64,000 nt of DNA from CAUZIZ01 sp965218775 (GCA_965218775.1 CBDCLS010000005.1:1364001-1428000), one strand, 5' to 3'; shown: positions 9,601-18,085, counted from the stretch's first letter. Notes: a model not told the origin generated them from the letters alone. Numbers and translations are program-made.

Positions 9601-9733
9601 AGGGCCGATGTACGAACCGATGGCAATCGCCATCATCTTCGGTCTTCTGTTCGCAACCCTGCTCACGCTGGGTGTGGTTCCTATCTTCTATTCCGTCCTG
9701 TTCCGAGTGAAGTTCAAGAAGTTCCGCTACTAG
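6656..9733 (+). CDS. RND-type efflux permease (AcrB/MexB superfamily)
   Basis: A 1025-residue inner-membrane permease with the expected duplicated layout: TM1 (about 12-30), a large periplasmic loop, TM2-6 (335-480), TM7, a second periplasmic loop, and TM8-12 (850-1015). The TM4 motif is LGLLVDNAIVVSE, with Asp400 kept but the second acidic residue of AcrB-type pumps replaced by Asn401. In TM10 the position equivalent to the AcrB relay lysine is Asn929 in GIVINNAIVLLD. Such residues occur in some RND subfamilies, so the pump is probably functional but not a classical AcrB. Substrate is unknown. It closes the TolC-adaptor-permease operon. Confidence 0.93.
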   Translation: MDITRAAIESNRVTAVTVLVILVAGMNAYQQMPRNEDPGFIIRTAHVMTLFPGASPRRVELLVTDKLEKTIQEIPQLDFIAITSKTGVSEIFVNVQERERKMRPIWDDLRRKVERASRDLPEGVIGPFVNDEFGDVFGTILTLTGEGFTYAELEDVSDQVRNVLLTIPEVAKVEVQGIQEERIFVEYNNARLAELGISAYQLMNLLESRNIVLPGGDINTGRERIALEPSGSFESIDDLGRTIVNVSGRSEMIYLEDIASIYRDYVDPPKQRVRSSGKPALALAISLRKGGNLIQLGEQVEAKVSRLQDLYPIGLEFDTIAFQPGVVERKVENFVSNLVQAVAIVMLVMLVTLGLRTGLVVSSLIPSTIVMSLLVMSFLGIGLDQMSLAALIIALGLLVDNAIVVSESIMVRIATGIKPIEAAVESANELRVPLLTSSLTTAAAFLPIYLAESSTGEYTAPLFKVVSIALMCSWLLSLTLIPMLCVYFLKVKPVPQEERLNFRLYVAYRSLLLLSLRHRILSLLGVALIFGLTLQGFALIPNIFFPPKDQAMFTAEFDLPIGTPIERTEAFVQRIESFIETELKAGPERPQGVTNWASFIGQGPPRYTLTYTPKQRSPEYAMMLLNTTSYGTVHDLIPRLETYCLESFPDVKPTIRSLLNGPPVEDPIEIRISGEDVDQVFAIVDQVKARLSDIRGTKNISDNWGARSKKLVVRIDQPRARRAGLNSQDVAVSLQTVLSGFETTDYREEDKIIPVTLRSVAADRQDIGKLESLNIFSQLTGSAVPLKQVADIDVTWEPAKYLRRDRLATVTVSAALELDFTAVEIINQLDPWLREQKVDWPVGFDYAYGGEIEASVKANESVMAKVPIGALIIVLLLVGQFNSIRRPLIILTTIPLGLIGVVFGLLIAKSHFGFMTFLGVISLAGIVINNAIVLLDRIKVEIEQNGLDPARAVIESAQGRLRPILLTTCTTMGGMIPLWMGGGPMYEPMAIAIIFGLLFATLLTLGVVPIFYSVLFRVKFKKFRY

Positions 9734-9812
9734 ACTTTCTGTTCAAGAAGAAGTTCACGAACTGGTCCAGCTCCAGACGGAGGCAACGCCACTCCCCGAC
9801 GACTGTTTTATC

Positions 9813-9977
9813 CTACTTCCGTCTGGAACCTTTGGGCCATTCTATACGAGGAAGGTTCCCCTGGCAGTCAATAACACCGGTCGGATTCCCGACGCGGCGC
9901 ACGCCAACCAACCAGACCACGGATCGCTGGAGCCATGCCTTCTCGACCCGTGCTCGCCATTTCAGGCGTGGAACCAT
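9813..9977 (-). pseudogene. Remnant of a DUF4143-type P-loop ATPase (N-terminus only)
   Basis: The 54-residue frame starts MVPRLKWRARVEKAWLQRSV and continues into WLVGVRRVG, the typical N-terminus of AAA/DUF4143 ATPases. The Walker A loop that should follow (GVRRVGKTT) reads GVRRVGNPTG and the frame stops soon afterwards. The family normally runs to about 380-450 residues, so this is a decayed fragment. The region beyond its 5' end (9978-10178) is unassigned and holds several CATATG-like hexamers around 9975-10000. Confidence 0.6.
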
Positions 9978-10178
9978 ATGCAAGCATATTGGCATATAGT
10001 GCTACCAAACGAAGGTCTGATCGCAATCAGTACGAGTTTGTTGACGCTCTGGGAGCGAAGCGAGTCGGTCAGAAGAAGGCAACCGATGAATGCTGAACCG
10101 CAGAATATCGAACAAGCGAATTTCGAAGGCTGGAGAAAAAACCTGGCATTCGCTTTGGTGTTCGCCGACCCGGGGGAC
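9978..10178. other. Unassigned spacer
   Basis: Lies between the ATPase remnant and the 3' end of the MFS gene. Apart from repeated ATATG/CATAT hexamers at 9975-10000 (possible old promoter or operator of the ATPase remnant), no gene, RNA or terminator was seen. Confidence 0.4.
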
Positions 10179-11519
10179 CTACCCGTTCACCCGGTCCCTA
10201 CCGGCCATGAGAATTCCGGCTTTTTCATCCACCGAGACCAACACTGACAGACCGACCGCGAAGAAGAGCAGCACCACGGCCATACCCACGCGCTGAGTTG
10301 AGAAGATCCGGGTCAGCTCCCCCAACAGTAGCGGACCAAGGAAGGCGGTGGCTTTTCCGGAAAAGGCGAACAGTCCGTAGAACTCATTCTCCTTACTGGG
10401 AGGCACAAACCGACCCAGCAGAGATCGGCTGGCGGCCTGGTTCGGTCCGGCGCAGATTCCCACTAGAGTGGCTGCCATCCAGAACACCCAGCGCTCGTGT
10501 GTCAATACCGCCGCCGTTGCCGCCACGATGAGCCCCCACAAGCTAATCTGTATGGTTCGCTTACTTCCCAGGTAATCGTCCAGAAACCCCAGGGCGAAGG
10601 CTCCGATCCCAGCCGCTACGTTGAGGACGATTCCAAAAATCGTGAGTTCCTCCAGGGAGAAACCAAAGGTGCCCACGGCATAGACACCGCCGAAAGCGAA
10701 GATCGTCACCAGGCCATCGTTGTAGAAGAGACGAGCCACCAGAAACCTCACGATCTGTCTGTATCGCTTCACCTCCCGAAAGGTACCGAGCAACTGGCGA
10801 AACGAAGCGGCCAGGAGCCCCGGTTCCCTGGTAATTGCCGACTTGTCCTCTTTGACCCAGAGGAAAATAGGCAGGCTGAACACGGCAAACCATCCAGCCA
10901 CTAGTAGCGTCGTGGCCCTGAAGTTCTCGCCGTTCTCCCTGCTGAATCCAAACCAGGGCTCGGCCGCAAAGGCAAACCCGTCGAGAAAGGTCGGCTGCAC
11001 CAGCGCCACCGTGGCTAGCCCCATGGCGGCCAACCCTCCCAGATAGCCTAGCGACCAGCCAAAACCTGAAGTGCGCCCTATCCGGTCGGGAGCAGCGATA
11101 TCGGGGAGAAAGGCATTATAGAAAACGGTGCCCATCTCGAACCCAATGTTGGCAAATGTGAAGCAGAGCAATGCTTTCACCACCTCACCGGGCTCGGCCG
11201 TATAGAGCAGAACCGAGGCCAGAACTGCGACCACGGTCGACACAAACAGAAGCAACTTTCGGTAACCTCCCCGGTCGGCCAGCGCTCCGAGTGGCGGTGC
11301 AAGCAGCGCAGCGGCTAGAGCTGTCACGGTCAGGGATCGAGCCCAGAGGGAGGTGCCGGTGACCTCGTCCGCCGCCATCTCCTTCATAAAGTAGCCGGCG
11401 TAGATGAACGTGACCACCAAGGTAGTAAAGGAAGAGTTGGCGAAATCGTACATGCACCAGGAGAAGACGGAGAGTTTGCTGTGGGGTGGTTTAGTTTCCA
11501 TCAGGCTTGTGTTGAGCAC
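10179..11519 (-). CDS. UMF1-family MFS transporter
   Basis: A 446-residue membrane protein with about 12 hydrophobic segments. The N-terminal signature WCMYDFANSSF and the MFS loop motif LGALADRGGYRK place it in the UMF1 (Atg22-like) branch of the major facilitator superfamily. Substrates of bacterial members are not established; amino-acid or small-metabolite efflux is suggested by the eukaryotic relatives. The frame opens with a GTG at 11519; an in-frame ATG six codons later (METKPPHSK) is an equally good start, and neither has a strong ribosome-binding site. It is monocistronic, and repeats follow upstream of its start. Confidence 0.85.
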   Translation of the reverse strand: MLNTSLMETKPPHSKLSVFSWCMYDFANSSFTTLVVTFIYAGYFMKEMAADEVTGTSLWARSLTVTALAAALLAPPLGALADRGGYRKLLLFVSTVVAVLASVLLYTAEPGEVVKALLCFTFANIGFEMGTVFYNAFLPDIAAPDRIGRTSGFGWSLGYLGGLAAMGLATVALVQPTFLDGFAFAAEPWFGFSRENGENFRATTLLVAGWFAVFSLPIFLWVKEDKSAITREPGLLAASFRQLLGTFREVKRYRQIVRFLVARLFYNDGLVTIFAFGGVYAVGTFGFSLEELTIFGIVLNVAAGIGAFALGFLDDYLGSKRTIQISLWGLIVAATAAVLTHERWVFWMAATLVGICAGPNQAASRSLLGRFVPPSKENEFYGLFAFSGKATAFLGPLLLGELTRIFSTQRVGMAVVLLFFAVGLSVLVSVDEKAGILMAGRDRVNG

Positions 11520-11528
11520 TTAGGGCTC

Positions 11529-11697
11529 GCGCAGAAATAACTTGGCATTTTGGCATCTCATCTTCACACCATCTTCGGCCGCTCCTCAATCGCGAAATCC
11601 TCAACGTAGACCCGGCTACGCCTGCGGTTTCGCTCAATCGTTCGCGGCCAAATCTGACGCAAATCTGAGCGCCAATTCTACCAAGTTATTTCTGCGC
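11529..11697. repeat. Variable-arm hairpin repeat, copy A
   Basis: Outer arms GCGCAGAAATAACTTGG (11529-11545) and its exact complement (11681-11697) enclose a second stem (TTCGGCCGC near 11576 with GCGGCCAAA near 11645) and a central hairpin around GTAGACCCGGCTAC. The layout, though not the arm sequence, matches copies at 11704, 23924 and 58374. It directly abuts the next copy. Confidence 0.7.
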
Positions 11698-11703
11698 AAA
11701 CCC

Positions 11704-11886
11704 TTAACCCGGATAATTCATAAGTTTTCGTAGCGAGGCAGTGACGGAGCCGTCCTGGCAAGGCTTGCGACCGAGGCCTCCGCAGTCGTACTCGTGCAGT
11801 ACGTCGAGGAGGCCGACCGAGCGTAACGCGGCCAGGGCGGATGATGGCGCCGCCGCAGTAGAAAATTTATGAATTATCCGGGTTAA
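11704..11886. repeat. Variable-arm hairpin repeat, copy B1
   Basis: Outer arms at 11704-11729 and 11861-11886 pair over 26 bp with one mismatch (TTAACCCGGATAATTCAT...). The ~97-bp core (about 11749-11846) has a closing stem CCTGGC/GCCAGG and an inner hairpin GGCCTCC...GTACT-loop-AGTAC...GGAGGCC. The core is nearly identical to the one at 58.42-58.52 kb although the outer arms there are unrelated. Confidence 0.8.
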
Positions 11887-11986
11887 CGTTGCAGGCTTGG
11901 AAATTCTATACTTGCAGCTTGGGATTCGCTTGCTCCAAAGCCGATCGACCGCAAACCTGCAAGCTGGAACCTCAAACCTGTAACCT

Positions 11987-13123
11987 ATGATCTCCATGCG
12001 AGTGCTCCTGGTCTCGCCCTACCACGGCGGCAGCCATCAAGCCTGGGCCGAAGGATATCAGCCTCACAGCAGTCATGAAATCGAACTACTGACGCTTCCA
12101 GCTCGATATTGGAAGTGGAGAATGCATGGCGGAGCCGTCACGCTGGCTCGACGTCTCCTTCAGAGGGGAGAGTCCTTCCCTATGATCTTGGCTACGGACA
12201 TGCTCGACCTGACCACCTTCCTGGCCCTGACACGCCCCCTTACAGCAAAAGCAGCCACGGCACTCTACATGCACGAAAATCAGCTGACCTATCCCCTTCC
12301 TCAGGACCCCAACAGCGGTCCCATGCGGCGTCAGCTGGGTGAGCGAGATCTGCACTATGCCTTCGTCAACTACTCATCGATGCTGGCAGCCGACCACATT
12401 TTCTTCAACAGCCGATTCCACCACGATTCACTCTTTTCCGCTCTGGGAAATTTCTTGAAGCACTTTCCCGATCTCCAGGAGCTGGAGACAATCGGACCGC
12501 TGAAGGCAAAAAGCTCTGTGCTTCCAGTCGGGCTACTTCGCTCCGGCCCGCCGCCTTCTGAGGAAAAGCCTCAGCCGCCCTTGATCCTTTGGAATCAGCG
12601 TTGGGAGTATGACAAGAACCCGGCTGAATTCTTTGAGGCGCTCTACTGGGCATCCCAACGTAAGCTCGATTTTCGATTGGCGCTATGTGGAGAGCGGTTT
12701 AACAAACATCCCCAGGAATTCGAAGAGGCGCAGCGGCGGCTGGAGGAAAAGATCACCCATGTGGGGTTTGCAGAGAAGCCCACCTATAAGCGGATCTTGG
12801 ACGAGACCTCGGTGGTTCTATCCACGGCCCACCACGAGTTCTTTGGAGTCAGCGTTCTAGAAGCCATAGTACACGGCGCTTTCCCGATCCTGCCCCACCG
12901 GCTAAGCTATCCCGAGCTAATCCCGCAAGAATTCCACAAGGACTGCTTCTATGAAGGGTCGGAGCAACTACACGAGCGGCTCAACTGGGCTCTCTCCCAG
13001 CCACAAGAGGCCAGAACCATAGCTGATCGGATTGCAGCCTCCTTGACGCATCTCGAGTGGCAGAAGCTGGCCTCCCGCTATGACGCGGAGCTGAGTCTTG
13101 CCCAGGATCCAGCTGGTCAATGA
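11987..13123 (+). CDS. DUF3524 glycosyltransferase, tRNA-queuosine alpha-mannosyltransferase-like
   Basis: A 378-residue protein. The N-terminal ~170 residues match the DUF3524 domain (VLLVSPYHGGSHQAWAEGY, YWKWRMHGGAVTLAR, MHENQLTYPLP), and the C-terminal half is a GT4-like Rossmann domain (ILWNQRWEYDKNP, LSTAHHEFFGVSVLEAI). The human family member GTDC1/QTMAN mannosylates queuosine in tRNA-Asp; bacterial members are assigned by homology only. Start is ATG 11987 or the in-frame ATG at 11996. The last 7 bp overlap the convergent kinase/mutase gene. No queuosine synthesis gene is nearby. Confidence 0.8.
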   Translation: MISMRVLLVSPYHGGSHQAWAEGYQPHSSHEIELLTLPARYWKWRMHGGAVTLARRLLQRGESFPMILATDMLDLTTFLALTRPLTAKAATALYMHENQLTYPLPQDPNSGPMRRQLGERDLHYAFVNYSSMLAADHIFFNSRFHHDSLFSALGNFLKHFPDLQELETIGPLKAKSSVLPVGLLRSGPPPSEEKPQPPLILWNQRWEYDKNPAEFFEALYWASQRKLDFRLALCGERFNKHPQEFEEAQRRLEEKITHVGFAEKPTYKRILDETSVVLSTAHHEFFGVSVLEAIVHGAFPILPHRLSYPELIPQEFHKDCFYEGSEQLHERLNWALSQPQEARTIADRIAASLTHLEWQKLASRYDAELSLAQDPAGQ

Positions 13124-15570
13124 AGATTGAAAAGGCGGCCCAGGAGCAGCTGCAGTGGGAATCGCCTCAGATTCCCGCCAGGCATCGACTTCTCGCTGAA
13201 AGCCTCGACCTCATCCGCCTCGATCCCCTCTCCCCAGATGACCACCGGGAGCGGATCAGCTACGTGCTGTCCACTCTCGCTGAGGGTGGCGTGGTCGGAC
13301 GCCACTGCGATTCTGAGTGGACCCTCATGCTGTTCCACGAACTCCTTGAGGTGGGAATCCAGCTTCTCCAGGAAGGCGACCTTCAGCTCGGGGCGTCGAT
13401 CGTGCGCGGCGATGTCTGCCCCTTTGATGTGCAGGATCACTAGATCATCCTGCTTCACGGACTCGAGAGCTAGTTCGAACTTGACTCCGAGGTCAGTGTC
13501 CAGGTTCGCCGTCATGGCTGGCGAGGTAATGTTGCGCGCCCCCAGCCACCCAGCCAGTCCCAGGACCGTTCCGTCGCCACTGATGCAGGAGAGTCGCAGG
13601 GGTATTCCCGACTCTTCCAAAGGGATGAGTCGGTGCAGCCGGCCGGCGCCTCGGGTCAGGATCGCATTGGCAGGTGGGAGCCCTCTAGCGCTCCGTTTTC
13701 GATTCACCGGATGCTTGGCCAGCTTAGCGCGGACCTTCTCTTCGAAAATCGAGAGTACCCGAGCCGTGTAGACTGCCTTTTCGTCATCTGTGTCCGCGGG
13801 TCGCGGTGTCAAAGGCAGCGACCCTTCGGCACCATCACCAGGATCACTGCCCGCCACCGCAGACGACAGGTTTTCCCCTCGAAGAATGATGGCGAGGCGA
13901 TGTTCGGTCGAAGATTCGACTCGGACCTCGACCTCCTTTGAAAGGCTGCCGGGAAATGGCATTCGATCGATGGCACGAGCCAGTTCGGCTGCTTCTTCCC
14001 GAATCCTGCCTGCCCTCCGATCAATCACCCGACCCCTCTTGTCCAGACAAGCAAAGTTCCCCCTGAAGGCAATGTCCTCTGGTGACAACTCGATTCCAGC
14101 ACCTAATGCCTCTACGGGGCCCCTCTTCATGGCCAGTGGTGACTGGCCGAAAAGAGCCAGGCTGCCCGAGGCCGTATCAGGTACCACCCCGGGCGCTACC
14201 GGGTCTGCGAGTCCACACTGCCCCTCGCTGGCCAGACGGTCGAGAGTGGGGGTTTCGGCGGCCTCCAAGGGGGTACGCCCCCCCAGAGCTCGAACCGGGC
14301 GATCGGCGACGCCATCGATGATCAACAGAAGGGTCGGTATGCCGGGCCCCGGTCTGACCGGGCCGGCTTCTGTCAGGTAGGGGACGCGCTGCTGTAGAAA
14401 GCCCGTGAACACCCGGAGGACTCTGCCCACCGGAGGATCTGAAATGGAGGAATCCACCACTGGAATGTCGTGGCTCTCCACCTCTTGAAGAATGAACTCA
14501 TGAAGAAACCTGATGGAGGAGAAATTCTCCAGGTAGCGCTCGGAACGTCGCCCAGTGAAACGGGCGCGGGACACAAAACGAGCTCGATGAGCTTCCTCGT
14601 CCAGACAGGAGAGAACAAGTGGGACCTGGTAGGCCTCGCCCTCCAGATCCGAAAAGGGGATTAGCGGAGGGTAGAGGTGAACCCCTTCCACCAGGATGCT
14701 CCTGTTCTCGACGACCGCTCGCTCCACCACAGCCCGAACGCCGACGCAGACTCTAGCGGATTGCTCCTCGAAGGTGGCCATCACACGGGAATTGAAGTCC
14801 TGCTCCCCTGTTGGGTCTCCGGCTGCCTCGGCGGACGCAGCTCCAAACGGGGGCACAGCCTCGAAGCTGGAGGCGTGAAGCGCCGGAAGCATGCTGGTGG
14901 AGAAAACCATTCGCATCAACTGTCGCACGGTGTCGGTGGAGGTCACCCGATAAAGGCCCAGCAAATGCGCCAGCTCCAAAGCAAGCGTGGACTTACCGGT
15001 GCCGCTGGCGCCCCCAAGATAGACGACTAGCGGTCGGGGCAGGTGCTGGATCCGGCGTACCAATCGGTAGCGCCGAGCCGTATCAGGACCCTCGACCCTT
15101 TCCAGGAGATCTTCCAGTCGAGTGGCAATCTCCTGACTCGAAAGCACCGTGGTGCCCTCTTGCTTCAGCTCGGCCTGGAACTGGTTGACCAACTGGTAAC
15201 TGCGATCCAGGTCCAGGCCGGAGCCGGCCAGGCTTCTTGCCAGCAAACCTCGGGAGAAAGGTTGTCTCTGGTCGTTGCGAAGCACATAGAGCTCCGCCGC
15301 AATCTTCACCGGATCTTGCAGATTCGATGGAAGTATCTCCCCAAAAACAGTCTCCAGTTCCTCCTGGATCAGATCGAGGATCTCAGAGGTTGAGACCTCA
15401 TGGCGGCCCTCGAGCCGACCCCGCAGGGACCGCGCTACCGCGTAAGCATTATCGAAGTCCAGACCCCGAAGCATCAGATCATGGGTAATCATGCCCCTCA
15501 GAAAACGATGTCGTACACCCTGAGAGGTCACGACCTGAAGAGGCTTCTGATCTGTTTTTTGACGGGCCAT
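13117..15570 (-). CDS. Fusion of 2-phosphoglycerate kinase with archaeal-type phosphoglycerate mutase
   Basis: An 817-residue cytosolic protein with two enzyme halves. Residues about 10-80 and 100-160 resemble two ATP-cone-like modules, followed by a P-loop kinase domain with Walker A GGASGTGKST (186-195) and STDTVRQLMRMVF, as in 2-phosphoglycerate kinase, which makes 2,3-bisphosphoglycerate. From about residue 408 the alkaline-phosphatase fold of cofactor-independent, archaeal-type phosphoglycerate mutase follows: LLIIDGVADRP, PDTASGSLALFG with the nucleophile position, IKGADIAAHDRRPE, and SDHATLSESGQHVADP with metal ligands. Both halves act on 2-phosphoglycerate, so a linked function in glycolysis or 2,3-BPG metabolism is likely. 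The gene is monocistronic. Confidence 0.8.
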   Translation of the reverse strand: MARQKTDQKPLQVVTSQGVRHRFLRGMITHDLMLRGLDFDNAYAVARSLRGRLEGRHEVSTSEILDLIQEELETVFGEILPSNLQDPVKIAAELYVLRNDQRQPFSRGLLARSLAGSGLDLDRSYQLVNQFQAELKQEGTTVLSSQEIATRLEDLLERVEGPDTARRYRLVRRIQHLPRPLVVYLGGASGTGKSTLALELAHLLGLYRVTSTDTVRQLMRMVFSTSMLPALHASSFEAVPPFGAASAEAAGDPTGEQDFNSRVMATFEEQSARVCVGVRAVVERAVVENRSILVEGVHLYPPLIPFSDLEGEAYQVPLVLSCLDEEAHRARFVSRARFTGRRSERYLENFSSIRFLHEFILQEVESHDIPVVDSSISDPPVGRVLRVFTGFLQQRVPYLTEAGPVRPGPGIPTLLLIIDGVADRPVRALGGRTPLEAAETPTLDRLASEGQCGLADPVAPGVVPDTASGSLALFGQSPLAMKRGPVEALGAGIELSPEDIAFRGNFACLDKRGRVIDRRAGRIREEAAELARAIDRMPFPGSLSKEVEVRVESSTEHRLAIILRGENLSSAVAGSDPGDGAEGSLPLTPRPADTDDEKAVYTARVLSIFEEKVRAKLAKHPVNRKRSARGLPPANAILTRGAGRLHRLIPLEESGIPLRLSCISGDGTVLGLAGWLGARNITSPAMTANLDTDLGVKFELALESVKQDDLVILHIKGADIAAHDRRPELKVAFLEKLDSHLKEFVEQHEGPLRIAVASDHATLSESGQHVADPLPVVIWGEGIEADEVEAFSEKSMPGGNLRRFPLQLLLGRLFNLH

Positions 15571-15799
15571 ATTCTTTCGCTGGATTCGTGGACAAGGTGA
15601 GGCTTAGTACACCGGAACGAAAATACGGTAAGCCATCCCGGGAACTAACGTAGCAGCGAGATAGCTGGAGTTCAAGCTGTCCGGTCCCCTCTCGTTCAGG
15701 CTTGGAGTAGTCCTTTCGCAGCGCCTGTGCTGCAAAAGGGGCTGTATTGATATCTGTCTGTAATGGGTTAAGATTCCCGAGTACCCACCGCTCTCTGCC

Positions 15800-16483
15800 A
15801 TGCGGAAGGAAACAATACTACTTATAGAAGATGACGAATCGATCCAGGAACTGGTTCGGTATCATCTGCGCAGAGAAGGTTACCAGGTGTTTTCGGCCAA
15901 CACCGCGTCGGAAGCCTTGGAGCTGGCCAACAAGGAACCACCCGACTTGATCCTACTGGATCTGATGCTTCCAGATCTGGACGGGCTATCCCTCTGCAAG
16001 GTCCTCAGAAGCCAATCTGAGACCAATGAGATCCCCATCGTCATGCTGACCGCCAAAGATGCAGAGTCGGATATGGTTTCAGGGCTAGAGGTGGGTGCGG
16101 ACGACTACATCGTAAAGCCCTTCAGCCCAAGGGTCTTGATTGCCCGGCTACGAGCGGTGCTCCGCCGCCATGGGCCAACCGAGGAATCGGCAGCTCTGCA
16201 GTTCGGAGATCTCTTCCTCCACCCTGGACAACATGAGGTTAGGGTAGGCGACGACAGGATAGAGCTGACTCATACCCAGTTCCGGATACTCCAACTCCTG
16301 ATGCAGCGACCCGGATGGGTTTTCACCCGCTACCAGATTGTCGAAGCGGTTCAGGGACAGGGCTACGCTGTAACGGAGCGAACCGTGGACGTTCAGATGG
16401 TAGCTCTTCGGAAAAAGCTGGGCTCCGCGAGCCGCTATCTTGCAACGGTGCGGGGCGTGGGTTATCGATTAAAGGAAACATGA
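15800..16483 (+). CDS. phoB: Phosphate regulon response regulator PhoB
   Basis: A 227-residue OmpR-family regulator: receiver domain with acidic residues Glu10/Asp11, acceptor Asp54 (LILLDLMLPDLDG), conserved Thr and Lys (MLTAKDAES, DDYIVKPFSP), then a winged-helix DNA-binding domain (TERTVDVQMVALRKKLG, VRGVGYRL). Identification as PhoB rests on the adjacent phoR-like kinase and the pst genes downstream. The next gene follows immediately after its stop. Confidence 0.9.
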   Translation: MRKETILLIEDDESIQELVRYHLRREGYQVFSANTASEALELANKEPPDLILLDLMLPDLDGLSLCKVLRSQSETNEIPIVMLTAKDAESDMVSGLEVGADDYIVKPFSPRVLIARLRAVLRRHGPTEESAALQFGDLFLHPGQHEVRVGDDRIELTHTQFRILQLLMQRPGWVFTRYQIVEAVQGQGYAVTERTVDVQMVALRKKLGSASRYLATVRGVGYRLKET

Positions 16484-17875
16484 GTGCCTACTAAACGGCT
16501 AACCTTTCAGATCTCGTTGGCTCTGCTACCGGGAGCGCTCCTGATCCTGTTGGTATTCCTCTGGTTGTCGCTCGGTTTCGAGAAGGGAACGCCTGCGCCC
16601 CAGCCGATCCTCCTGCTGGCCCTTACCGCCGCCCTCGGAGTGCTGACGCTGGTACTGGGATTGTGGATGTGGATTCAGATCCTGCGCCCCTTGGAAAAGC
16701 TGGTTACGGGAACTCGGAAATTGGCAGCGAATGCTCCGGATCCATTCCAAAAGCTGGAGATTCCCCAGGCCAATGAGCTGGGGATTCTGGCGGAATGTCT
16801 CAATCAGATGGCTGTCCAACTGGCGGACCAGACTCAGGCAGCGCGCCAGCATGAAAGAGAGCAGGAGCTGCTCCTGGACTCCCTCCAAGAAGGGGTCATG
16901 GTGATCGATTCAGGATCTCGGGTTCGCCAAGTCAATAAGGCAGCAACCCAGCTGATCGACGTCGAAGAAGAGAAAGTCGTGGGCCGGTTGGTCTCAGAGT
17001 GTCTCCCCAGTCAGATCCTGCAACAATTCATTTCGACCTTGCTTTCAGGATCCGAGTCCGCCCAGGTCGAGATGGTGCTTGGCAGCCGTCAACAGAGGAA
17101 CGTGCGGATTCGGGGAAAGGAACTATTGGACACCTACGGGCACAAGGTCGGGGTCGTCCTGGTCCTGAGCGACACAACTCGACTGCGAGCGCTGGAGAAG
17201 GTCGAAAGTGGATTTCTGGCGAACGTGGCCCACGAGCTCAAGACCCCCCTCACAGCCATCAAGGGCTTCGCTGAGACCCTGCTGGATGGCGCTCTCCAGG
17301 ACCCGGAAGAAAGCGAACGTTTCGTCCGGATCATCGCCCAGCAAAGCGATCGGCTGGATCACCTGACCGGGAGATTGCTGGAACTCTCACGGCTGGAAGG
17401 TACCGAGAGTGTCCGTGAAGCAGAGCGTGAGTGGCATTCCATCGGGGAGCTGCTGGAACGGTCAGTTGCTTTCTGCTCGCAGGAGTCCGGCGACAAGAGC
17501 ATCCGCGTTGAGGTAGCTTGTCCTCCGGACCTGGTTGCCCGGATCAACGTCTCCCTGATGGAACACGCGCTCCGCAACCTGCTCGAAAATGCAATCAAAT
17601 ACAGCTCTCCCGGAGGTGAGGTCTCGATCCAGGCCGGCGCAGAGCATCACGAGGTCTTTCTAAGGGTTCAGGACCAGGGGCTGGGGATCGACCCGATCCA
17701 CCACGCCCAGATCTTCGAGCGTTTTTACCGCGTGGATCCGAAGAGAAAGTCCCAGGGCAGCGGCCTGGGATTGGCCATTGTCAAGCGGATCGTGGAAGCC
17801 CACAGCGGTCGAATCGAGTTGAGAAGCGAACCTGGCCAGGGCAGCACCTTCACCGTTCGCCTCCCTGGATACTGA
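16484..17875 (+). CDS. phoR: Phosphate regulon sensor histidine kinase PhoR
   Basis: GTG start directly after the phoB stop. The 463-residue protein has two N-terminal membrane helices (about 8-30 and 41-64) with almost no periplasmic loop, as in PhoR, a HAMP-like segment, a PAS domain (about 128-235), the H box with His250 (ANVAHELKTPLTAIKGFAET) and a HATPase domain (NLLENAIKYSSPGG, DQGLGI, GSGLGLAIVKRIVEAHSG). It would phosphorylate PhoB under phosphate limitation; in the Pho system signalling passes from PstSCAB through PhoU to PhoR. Confidence 0.9.
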   Translation: MPTKRLTFQISLALLPGALLILLVFLWLSLGFEKGTPAPQPILLLALTAALGVLTLVLGLWMWIQILRPLEKLVTGTRKLAANAPDPFQKLEIPQANELGILAECLNQMAVQLADQTQAARQHEREQELLLDSLQEGVMVIDSGSRVRQVNKAATQLIDVEEEKVVGRLVSECLPSQILQQFISTLLSGSESAQVEMVLGSRQQRNVRIRGKELLDTYGHKVGVVLVLSDTTRLRALEKVESGFLANVAHELKTPLTAIKGFAETLLDGALQDPEESERFVRIIAQQSDRLDHLTGRLLELSRLEGTESVREAEREWHSIGELLERSVAFCSQESGDKSIRVEVACPPDLVARINVSLMEHALRNLLENAIKYSSPGGEVSIQAGAEHHEVFLRVQDQGLGIDPIHHAQIFERFYRVDPKRKSQGSGLGLAIVKRIVEAHSGRIELRSEPGQGSTFTVRLPGY

Positions 17876-17895
17876 CCTGAATCTTCATTTGCAAA

Positions 17896-17973
17896 CGTAG
17901 CTTTGGCCTCCAGGCCGAAGTCTTTTTCTTCCGAGCCTTTGGCTCGGACGGCGGCCTGGAGCCCACCGCTACG
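17896..17973 (-). repeat. Nested GC-rich hairpin repeat R1, copy 1
   Basis: 78-bp imperfect palindrome, outer ends CGTAGC/GCTACG, middle stem around CTCCAGGCCG/CGGCCTGGAG, and terminal hairpin CCGAGCC-TTT-GGCTCGG. Four related copies occur at 28321, 36905, 39014 and 50499; this one is inverted relative to the last three. It lies between phoR and pstS. Confidence 0.85.
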
Positions 17974-18085
17974 TCGGACCGAAGTTTCTTTCCTGTACGA
18001 TCCGGCGCAGCCGGGGGCAGGGCTAAGCTGAAACTTCATTCGAACCTCGCACGTCCCGGGTCACGTATTGCTGCGAGAACTATGG

